Shown piece after piece: positions 55,963-64,000 of a DNA stretch of 64,000 bases. The stretch is from Aricia agestis. Its lineage: Eukaryota; Arthropoda; Insecta; Lepidoptera; Lycaenidae. The notes under the pieces are model-generated. The model ran no database searches, was not told the origin of the DNA, and saw only the letters and a list, made by a program, of their open reading frames with translations. Position 1 is the stretch's first letter; every line of letters begins with the position of its first letter. The position numbers and the translations under genes were made by a program. The stretch lies in NCBI RefSeq assembly GCF_905147365.1, contig NC_056406.1, forward strand, positions 6,150,501 through 6,214,500. Reading direction: 5' to 3'.

Positions 55963-56395
55963 TTGACCGACTTCCAAAAAGGAGGAGGTAATACATTCAG
56001 CTGTATGTATCTTTTTTTTTGTATGTACAACGATTACTCAGCCGTTTGTGGTCTGATTTTCAAAATTATTTTTGCGTTGTATAGGGTTTAACTCGAATTT
56101 GGTACCATGTTCACAAAAGTGGTGATCTGATGATGGGATCCTTGAGTAATCGAGGGGACTCCTTGAAATTTGTATGGAAACATATGGTGATTTCAATTTT
56201 TCCTGAAGTATTCGAGGCACATACTACCAAAAAGTAAAACTTCACACCTGGTTATACCCTGGATCCAAAGGTACCCAACAGAAATTTTGAATCCTTATAG
56301 ATACAGGTTCGGGGATTTTGGCGCTGTTTAAACCACTGAAAGCATAAGCCAATATATCAATTTGATTAATCATCATTATCATAATTATAAATATA
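55963..56395 (+). repeat. ACCGACTTCCAAAAAGGAGG repeat, copy A
   Basis: GACCGACTTCCAAAAAGGAG, AACGATTACTCAGCCGTTTG, AAAAGTGGTGATCTGATGAT, ATACTACCAAAAAGTAAAAC and CCAAAGGTACCCAACAG follow in order. Reversed, this is the block nested inside the 12.2 and 16.2 kb elements, ending in a GAAAGCATA...AATCATCATTATC region like the (GATGAT)n side there. Confidence 0.75.
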
Positions 56396-56403
56396 CCATG
56401 GGT

Positions 56404-56985
<582 letters not shown>

Positions 56986-57071
56986 AGTAACATAATGTGA
57001 AGTTAACATTCGTAGTGGTCATTACTTATTTACGCATAAAGCCTTATCTTGTAGATAACTACAAAGAGTGA

Positions 57072-57481
57072 AATTATTATTTTTAACAAAAAATTAAAAC
57101 TGACTTCCAAGGTAAAAACAATAATAATATGAACTGAAAAGTATTAAATAACTCTTAATCTTTAATATTGCCTTTTTCATAATTCGTCTAAATCTCACCT
57201 ATTTCTGTACATTCTACAGTCTTCATTATTTTGAAGTCGGTACCAGCTAATTTAATGGTGAGTTCAGTCAATGTCAGAATATCTAAAACTTTTGGGACTG
57301 GTACCGACTTTAAAGTAATGAAGACTGTAGAATGTACAGAAATCTGAAATAGTTGAGATTTAGACGAATTCTAAAAAAGGCAATATTAAAGATTAAAAGA
57401 GTTATTTAATACTTTTTAGTTCATATTATTATTGTTTTTACCTTGGAAGTCGGTTTTAATTTTTTGTTAAAAATAATAATT
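57072..57481. mobile_element. 410-bp foldback MITE with ~180-bp arms
   Basis: The left arm (57072 to about 57252) starts AATTATTATTTTTAACAAAA and runs through GACTTCCAAGGTAAAAAC, TCTTTAATATTGCC, GTACATTCTACAGTCTTCAT and GTCGGTACCAG. The right arm (about 57298-57481) is its near-perfect reverse, leaving about 45 bp of loop. ACTGACTTCC / GGAAGTCGGT near the outer parts recalls the neighbouring ACCGACTTCC repeats, so it may be a dimeric foldback of that family. No coding capacity. Confidence 0.85.
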
Positions 57482-57594
57482 GGCTTAAAACTACATTTTT
57501 ATTGAAGTATCTTAGATACCCTGTATTTAAAAAAAAATTAAACCACTAACATTTTCGTCCCAATAAAGTTTTTTAAGTGCTTTACACAAGCGGG

Positions 57595-57648
57595 TTCATT
57601 GCTCATTATCAGCTCTACACGGTTGTAGAGCTGATAATGAGCAATGAA
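57595..57648. repeat. Perfect 24-bp-arm hairpin, 6-nt loop
   Basis: TTCATTGCTCATTATCAGCT with CTAC (57595-57618) pairs exactly with 57625-57648 around ACGGTT. No target duplication or terminal motif was seen. Confidence 0.9.
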
Positions 57649-57904
57649 AATATGTAAATGCCGCACAACGCCGGCAACTGTTCGCCGCAGATACTATCGA
57701 GGTGCAACTCGCCAGCGATGCAGATTAAATACAAGGTCCTTGCTGGGCATACAATCTAAATTTCGTATTCGAAACATACCTAACTTTTTGGTCTAAGATT
57801 TTACATCAGACTGTGACTGAGAAAAAGAATCATAAAATATATTATGAAAAATAAAAATTACATAACGTGTTGGTGGTAAGCTTTAGCCCAGATTACTTTT
57901 TTCG

Positions 57905-58022
57905 AGAACTTAAGGCCGGAAACGCACCTGCAGCTCTTCTTATGTTGCGAGTGTCCATGGACGACGGTAGTTGCTTTCCATCAGGTGACCCGTTTGCTCG
58001 TTTTCCCCCTTATTTTACAATA
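57905..58022 (-). repeat. Minisatellite-core repeat family, fragment (copy 4)
   Basis: AAGGCCGGAAACGCACCTGC, GTCCATGGACGACGG, TAGTTGCTTTCCATCAGGTG and CCCCCTTATTTTACAATAAA are the poly-A-side third of the family found at 21294 and 22272. The minisatellite and distal part are missing. The 89-codon frame across it is not a gene. Confidence 0.8.
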
Positions 58023-59065
58023 AAAAGAAATGTTCTGCAGTACCCCAATTGCACCGACGTTGTTGAACCACAGCAACACCAAGAACTCCTCAATAGACGA
58101 CCTAGACCGAGAGATAACTGGGTAAACCTAACCTAAACAAAAACTGCAGTAGACAAAATAAGTTTGGGAATCCCTGTTCCACATCGTCGTATGTAGGACT
58201 TTAACTTTAGCTTTGTATCTCATAACTCATAAAATTCCCTGGATTAATATGATAATAGCATCTCAACCCACGGGGATTAAACGCATTAATAGTCGGCATA
58301 TTCTAGTTGTAAAGTATCGGGCCTTGACAACGGCCAGGGGCGACGTCGGCGGGCGGTCTGTCTGGCGCAATAGACAAAAACGAATCACTTTATTACCGGC
58401 TATATACCGACTATAGCCAGTACTGCTTCCCTGTGGGCCGCTGTTAAAGCGAATGGCTTCATAAACATCCCAATAAAACTAGGAATTTAATCGAATACAC
58501 GATACATGCGAGTATCTACGACACAACTGGAATGGAATGGAGAATTTGGTGTTGACTGTTGACCGTTGAAGTTAATATGTCAAAACGCAGGATAGGCTAC
58601 GGCCTACGGCGTATTTTTAACAGGAAAATATTCACACTAGAAAAAGTTACGTCCTCCATGCGAATTTTAAATTTAAAATTTCTTCAAAAGATAATTGTCT
58701 ATGGTTGAAAACTTTTTGTAGAGTTAAGTGTTATTTCAATATTATGTTTGCGAAGTAGGTACATAATAGTGTGCTTTCAAAGCGACATCAAAGTTTCCAG
58801 AAGCTCTATGTAGAGATTTATTTTCTCTGCAAGTAGTATTAACTATGATCTCAACAATTTACTGTTAGTGAGTGAGTGACGAACGTAAATTTTGCTGGGG
58901 AATGTAACCGGTATTTAGCTTCAAATTATCTAGCTCTTAGGCTGCGTTTCCACTGAAGCGGAGAAGAGCTTAGTGGTTCCCGAATTGACCAATCTTGCTA
59001 TTCCAGCGGAATGACAGCGAAGATTTCGAGCACGGTGATAATCTTACTTACTTAGTTACTGCGCC
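58023..59065. other. Non-coding, presumed intron
   Basis: No exon or repeat was recognised. The CpG-rich patch at about 58320-58375 has no supporting signals. Confidence 0.45.
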
Positions 59066-59445
59066 GTAGCGACCCAAATTGAGTCTTGGCCTCTGACACA
59101 AGCACACGCCATTTCTTCCGATCCTGTGCGACATCCTGCCATTATTCGGCTCGTAACGTCTTCAGGTCCATTTCTACCTCATCCCTCCAGCGGTATTTGG
59201 GACGGCCTACCGGTCGTTTGCCAGTCATTTGCCCCACATACGCTTTTTTTGCCGCTCGGTCATCATTCATTCTTTCTACGTGACCGAGCCAGCGGATTCG
59301 GTGAGATTTGTATTCCCCGATAATATTGGGCGTTGCCACAATTTCTTCAATCTCAAGGTTTTTCCGTGGCCTCCAACTGCCGTCTTCATCCCTCGTCGGT
59401 CCGAGAATCTTGCGCAGTATTTTTCTCTCAGCTACTAACAGCTCT
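59066..59445 (-). pseudogene. LINE C-terminal ORF fragment with in-frame stop
   Basis: The minus strand reads LLVAERKILRKILGPTRDED, PNIIGEYKSHRIRWLGHVER, MNDDRAAKKAYVGQMTGKRP, VGRPKYRWRDEVEMDL, a TAA stop at about 59142, then WQDVAQDRKKWRVLVSEAKT and FGSLRR. RWLGHVERM...A.K....G.RPVGRPK.RW.DEV is the conserved tail of RTE-like/endonuclease-type non-LTR proteins. One stop interrupts an otherwise intact frame, so the copy is fairly young. It differs in sequence from the fragment at 25739-25979, so it is another family. Confidence 0.85.
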
Positions 59446-62251
59446 GTTTCCTCTTATTCTCTACCTGACAATATTATTGAAAATAGATTACAAACTTACA
59501 GAACATAATATAATTGTATATTGCCATTTGATAACGACGTTACTTTCTCTCCTAGATGTAAGTTACCTATTCATAAGGCGATGAAAACATCATTATTTAT
59601 TAATTCGCCCGTCAAGTTCCAAGATTGATCGAATCGTATGTATAATTCATAACATATCTGAGATCGTGTTTGTATTTCAATACCTCGTTACTACTTAATA
59701 AGCTTAAAAAGATACGCCTACGATCGTGACAATGTAGACGTTACGTTTTGTATCGTAATAGTACATGTGTTTATAGTCAGGCTATAAATAAAACAAGTGA
59801 TCGCACGCAGCTGTCCCTAGCGCCGTTAATGCCATGTAGGCACAGCTGACATTTCGAATAACAGTATACTCGTTTAACGATTTTTGTAAATTAGCCTTGA
59901 GCCTGACGAAACTGCGAAACACCTAGCTCGGATCATCTCAGGTCGCGTTTCGTCTAATTTTTTTACAAACATGAATGAGTAAGAAGGCTAGTAAACTCGT
60001 CTCGACTCTCGTTTGTCTCCGACTCCGTCCAGTCTCGAAGCGCGTGCGGCGCGGTTCGCGCGTTTCTTATGCGCTTTACGATTTGAATTTTCGAAAATCG
60101 AATTCGATTCGAAGTTTATCGTTGTTTTTTTCTAAAAAGTTTTGTGTGCAGTGTTTTTGCCAGTAATTAAAGAGCATTGAATGGTAACGAAAACTGGGTT
60201 TTCAGAAATATTTACTTTTTGGAGCACTTCACTTAGTACGTTAATATTATTTGTATATTTGTTTTATATTTATTTGTATAAATAATTAGCTTACAAATAT
60301 GTACATTTTAGCAAACGAGATATTATTTTTCGTATATTTAGTCCGTCACGCTTACGAAACAAATGGATTTTAGGTAGAGTCAGCTTTTGTATACTTTTTT
60401 CGATCACGTTCAGCCTGCTTTGAATTAATGTTATGACGCTTATTAAATTGCAGTTTTTCATCTTTTTTTGAACAAGTCAGATATTTAAAAAATGCTCGTC
60501 CAAATGAAAATACCAGTAAGAAATTATTCAATTGCATTGTACCTAAGTAAATACCTATAAACAAGATAAACAAGTACAATTCAAGGACACACACAAGTAA
60601 AAGTTTTAGTAGCAATAGCAAATGAAAGCAATTCTTGCCACTTGACTCATAGGTCTAAGGAAAACCACATAGGGCAAACAATAAATAATGGAAATGACAT
60701 GCTATTGTTTCCTCTTATTAATACTGTGACAATTATTTAATGTGTATTTGTTGATGATGACAATTGACCTTAAAAGTGGTGAGATTGTTGATGATTCAAT
60801 ATTTATGGCAAAACCTTTATACACTATATTCAGCCTATTGACGTAAAGACCAACATTTTGTATTTAAGTGGACCGATTATAATAATAATGCTGATTAAAT
60901 TGAAACGTAACAAAAACAATAGTATAACTTTTAACACGCTAGGCGAAACATCTATGTCATCGTTAATGGTGGAAATATAAAAACATGAAGATTTTGAGGC
61001 TAATAAAGTCGCCTTGACGTACAATCATTAGATGAGTCGAACAACAAGATAACAAAAAAAAAAATATTTCGTCTTCACCTGCAACATACACGTGCCGAGA
61101 ATATACATAGATCGTACTACAATATAATTTTTAAAATCGTTCACAAATAGGGAGTAATCGTTGAACACACAAAATAAACATCCGAATACGAATATAGAAC
61201 CTCCTTTTGGGAATCGTTTAAAAAGTCCAACACTTCAGAGTGAGTTGTAAGTTATAAGAACTCATTGTTAAACGAAAACGTTCGTAAGATACGTTTCCCG
61301 GTGTTTTTAGACAAAGATGTTGAAGTGCGAAAGTTTGAGAAGTAGAGAAGCTAGACGAAGACGATTTAGCCGAAGTGTTGGATGCCGTCCAGAATATACA
61401 AACGCCGTGATTGTTTCATTGTGCACCAATAAAACAATAGTGTTACCAACTTCCGTTTTGACCGTTTTAGGGGGGATGTTTGGTAAGTGGGATTTTATAG
61501 GAGCTATTCATTTTAGGACCTTTTTGCAGGTTGTTTTATGTTTATGATTAAATAGAAGTCTAACAGTTAAGGTTAACAGGTAACGTTAATAAGCTGCTAC
61601 TAAATATAAAATTTAATAAACTATTCTATTAAAAACATTAAATGCTTTAGCTAAAATACTTAGGCGATAACATGTTTGTTTCTTAGTTAAAACATTAAAT
61701 TTATTTTATCACGTATGTTATTAGTTATTAAGTATTAAGTGTGATTAATGGTGGGGTTTTAACTTTCGGGTTTAATTATTTTTTGAGTTGGTAACACTGA
61801 AACAATACACTATTTATTCCTAACCCAAATGCGTGCGGTATGGGCCGATGACAGAGGATCGTAAAAGTACAAATGGACGTCTAATTGGGAGCCTAGTTTC
61901 TCAAATGGTTTCATTTATCTCGATCGTGGATTGGCATGTGTTTGCTTTCTATTTGCTTTTAATGTGCGATTAAAATTAATTCGTGTTTAAGTGCTATTGG
62001 CAAATTTTCATTACGTGAGCCTCTAGTCAAATTGCGCTCGATAAGTTGACAAAGATGTAAAACAAAAATGATTGGCATAACTCATGACATCACGCTTCTA
62101 TCGAATATTACACTTTTATTTTTAGTTTTAACTTCGCTGTCGAAGTTTTTGAGTGCAAGTCATCTAAGTTCCCAGATTTTTCTAATTGGCAACTGATTAT
62201 TTATGCGTCCACTCAAACGAGCGGTTTAAGATCACAAGTAATTATTGTATA
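59446..62251. other. Non-coding, with a CpG-rich patch at 59975-60160
   Basis: The patch contains TCTCGAAGCGCGTGCGGCGC and GTTCGCGCGTTTCTTATGCG, followed by TTTCGAAAATCGAATTCGAT and GTGTGCAGTGTTTTTG with an initiator-like CAGT. It might be a promoter or 5' UTR, but no exon or donor was found. Elsewhere no known repeat or exon was recognised. The 76-codon frame at 61317-61547 lacks support. Confidence 0.35.
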
Positions 62252-62425
62252 CAATTAGGCGCTTTGCAGACGACGGGGCAGGGCGGGCCGGTCAATTTCG
62301 CCGCGAACGATAGCACAAAGGGATATATTACCAACGCACACGGCGGGGAAAAAGACCGAAATATCCGCGGCTGCTTCGCGGACAAAAAGCCCGCCCCGCC
62401 CCGTCGTCTGCAAAGCGCCTAATTG
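62252..62425. mobile_element. 174-bp GC-rich MITE with 37-bp TIRs
   Basis: CAATTAGGCGCTTTGCAGAC with GACGGGGCAGGGCGGGC (62252-62288) pairs with 62389-62425 with one mismatch. CAATT/AATTG at the tips is self-complementary, so the true boundary and target duplication are uncertain. The interior holds CCGCGGCTGCTTCGCGGA. The 78-codon frame across it is an artefact. Confidence 0.85.
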
Positions 62426-62896
62426 CTTGAAATCTCGCGTGTAGCACTAGCGGCCAAACCGCTGGTTCCCGCGGAAGCATATTATATTGTTGCTATTGAA
62501 ATAAAGTAATAAGTTCATATAAATGGAACCTTATTTATATTATTATTGCCATTGAAAAAGTAATTAGTTCGGATTACTTCATATCCCGTGTTATTGTTAT
62601 TTTACATCCTCCACCTACCTAACTTATGTTGAACTCATGAGAATGATTTTCAAAATGAAAAGATTTTTTGTTTCTTATTAATTTGGTTTTGACTGTCGGC
62701 TTCCTTAAGTGATTTCGCAGAAATGACTCTGTTATTAGTATTACGTGTATAAATTATGCAGAAGGGCGAGGTATTAAAATATGAATATCATTTGTATTCA
62801 TTTATGTCTGAGACTTTTTCACAACGGTAGATATGTTGCATTTGAGTGGACTTCTAAAAGTAATATTTTTCGATAATTTTGGTCAATATCGCGTGT

Positions 62897-63019
62897 TTAA
62901 TCAATATCGACAGCTTCCTGTACGAGGAAGTCGGTGAACCACGAGAACTCCTTGATGCTAAGTGGCCCCCATTGCCACACGTCGCACGTCAGGACCCTGT
63001 CAGCTGTCATAAACGTCAC
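62897..63019 (-). CDS. Candidate terminal exon or small ORF, GC3-rich
   Basis: On the minus strand the frame is open from 63019 to a TAA at 62899-62897. It contains MTADRVLTCDVWQWGPLSIK (ATG at 63010) and then EFSWFTDFLVQEAVDID. Third positions are rich in G and C (GAC AGG GTC CTG ACG TGC GAC GTG), in contrast with the flanks. Possible acceptors are TTTATGACAG (ending about 63003) or CTGACAG (about 62996), but the pyrimidine tract is poor. No donor precedes the stop, so it would be a last exon. The plus strand is also open here but with poorer codon use. Three tryptophans in one short exon suggest genuine protein, though the family was not recognised. Confidence 0.35.
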   Translation of the reverse strand: MTFMTADRVLTCDVWQWGPLSIKEFSWFTDFLVQEAVDID

Positions 63020-63632
63020 TTAATTCAATTAAGGTGTGCTTTACATGTTATTTAAGTAATATAATATTTTTATAGTTCTCTGTATGACGAAAAGGCGGTC
63101 GTGCAAGAGTTAACAGTGACATTTTGGTTTGGTAGTTTTTTTTTTATTAACAAGAGCTGTAGACTGTAGTATAGTATAATTTGGTTTCCAGAAAATCCAG
63201 GAATAGTAATTTCTATACATTCCTTATAAGTTACACAGTTTCAGACTACAGTACTCCCAAATTAATAATGCGCATGCAAATCCTCGCTAATTGTCGTAAT
63301 CACGAAAATACCCGAATCTATGAAACGTAAGAGCCTCAAACAATGCACTTGCATTTTGCACCTTGTTCAAAGGAAATAGAAGTAAATATCATATAGCCGG
63401 TGGCTGTCCGCTGTCGCTGGTCCGTCAATAAGTGCTATATATAATCTAACTCACCGGGAAGCTATCGCAATTGACAACATTTCAAAATTTTAACATGGCT
63501 TTTTTATTATTTTATATGAAAGTAGACTTAAAATAAGGCGACACGTGTTTCTTGCTTTTTCAAAATTATGTTTTTATGATACCTAAAAAATAGATTTTAA
63601 TCCTTCGTATTCTAAAGAGACGTAAGCGCCAA
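63020..63632. other. Non-coding DNA
   Basis: No exon or known repeat was recognised. Confidence 0.45.
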
Positions 63633-63911
63633 GTGACGTCATACTTACGTCTGAACGGTTAATTCCATTACACTATAACAAAAGAAAAAATCTGTCAATG
63701 TAAGTTTGTTACGTTTATTATGACGTCTGTCAATGTCATCGTCAACCTGGAGGATAGGTAACCAATGAGGTAATGTTATTATTTAGAAATGTCAGTGTTG
63801 ACAGGTGGTTGACAGTGACGTTTTTGTTTTTATGCTTCATGTTGTCTTTTTAAAACTATTTTACACCAGGCAAACAAACTGTATGATATTATGCTGTAAG
63901 TATGACGTCAC
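63633..63911. repeat. 16-bp inverted repeat containing two CRE palindromes
   Basis: GTGACGTCATACTTAC (63633-63648) and GTAAGTATGACGTCAC (63896-63911) are exact inverses enclosing about 247 bp. Each holds TGACGTCA, the palindromic CREB/ATF site. Inside are repeated CTGTCAATGT and inverted GTTGACAG blocks. It may be a 279-bp MITE. A regulatory role is only inferred from the motif. Confidence 0.55.
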
Positions 63912-63970
63912 AGCGTATTTTTCAGTTTTTATTTATTTTCTCAGTAAATAAGCAATATAAAAATTTTTTG

Positions 63971-64000
63971 AATATTTTTTTGATATCAGGAGAAGAAACT
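63971..64000 (+). other. Possible splice acceptor at the window edge
   Basis: AATATTTTTTTGATATCAG|GAGAAGAAACT has a T-rich tract and CAG (AG at 63988-63989). The first bases after it read GAG AAG AAA in the phase 0 required by the microexon donor. The window ends before the exon could be judged. Confidence 0.2.

Noticed and set aside
61470..61490. Microexon between a TTTTAG and GGTAAGTGGG
   Set aside because: The exon would be about 12 nt with no phase or conservation argument.

Overview
This is animal nuclear DNA, very probably from a moth or butterfly (Lepidoptera). It is AT-rich and full of short repeats of kinds I associate with lepidopteran genomes: elements running from ATACTAATATTATAAATGCG to a CAGCTAG end, elements with TGGCCAAGTGCGAGTCGG and ACGGAACCCTAAAAA ends, elements with an ACCTGATGGAAAGCAACTTCC core, and a tRNA-headed SINE. 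I cannot name the species. There are no bacterial operons, CRISPR arrays or complete long genes. Nearly every open frame of 60-140 codons is chance or transposon debris.

Host-gene signal is sparse and fits a gene-poor, intron-rich region. The best case is on the + strand. A GC-rich first coding exon at 18882-18949 has an in-frame upstream stop, an ATG and a GTAAGT donor. A 28-nt microexon at 29412-29439 has a good acceptor and a GTAAGTATT donor and joins it in phase. A polypyrimidine-CAG|GTAAG site at 42695/42696 looks like a recursive splice site further along the same long intron. A possible next acceptor lies at 63988-63989. On the - strand there is a candidate signal-peptide first exon (4031-4174) and a short GC3-rich terminal exon or small ORF (62897-63019).

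Transposons by region. 1.9-3.3 kb: piggyBac-type remnant in TTAA sites with a nested SINE. 5.9-8.8 kb: short SINE-like repeats. 9.6-10.7 kb: unusual AT-rich segment with coding flavour on the - strand. 12.2-13.5 and 16.2-17.5 kb: two near-identical 1.3-kb composite elements flanking a TTAA-type MITE. 18.9-19.1 kb: LINE tail inserted on a splice donor. 21.3-24.6 kb: minisatellite-bearing repeats and a nested inverted-repeat complex. 25.7-27.8 kb: RTE-like LINE end, long-TIR MITE and 734-bp hAT-type element. 29.2-29.4 kb: 90-bp-arm palindrome beside the microexon. 30.7-35.5 kb: SINE-like copies and a CR1/jockey-like LINE end. 39.7-41.7 kb: inverted SINE pair. 48.0-49.2 kb: (GT)n and three rearranged reverse-transcriptase fragments. 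54.1-57.6 kb: SINE carrying a small hAT MITE, a ~190-bp (AT)n tract and a 410-bp foldback. 59.1-59.4 kb: another LINE end. 62.3-62.4 kb: GC-rich MITE.

A recurring oddity is the number of perfect or near-perfect hairpins with very short loops. Two can be compared with a predecessor inside this window (16.88 kb and 24.44 kb). Both look like copy-back template-switch insertions into older repeats.

Orientation convention for the CTAGCTG-ended SINE-like repeats: '+' means the CAGCTAG end is at the right, '-' means the CTAGCTG end is at the left.
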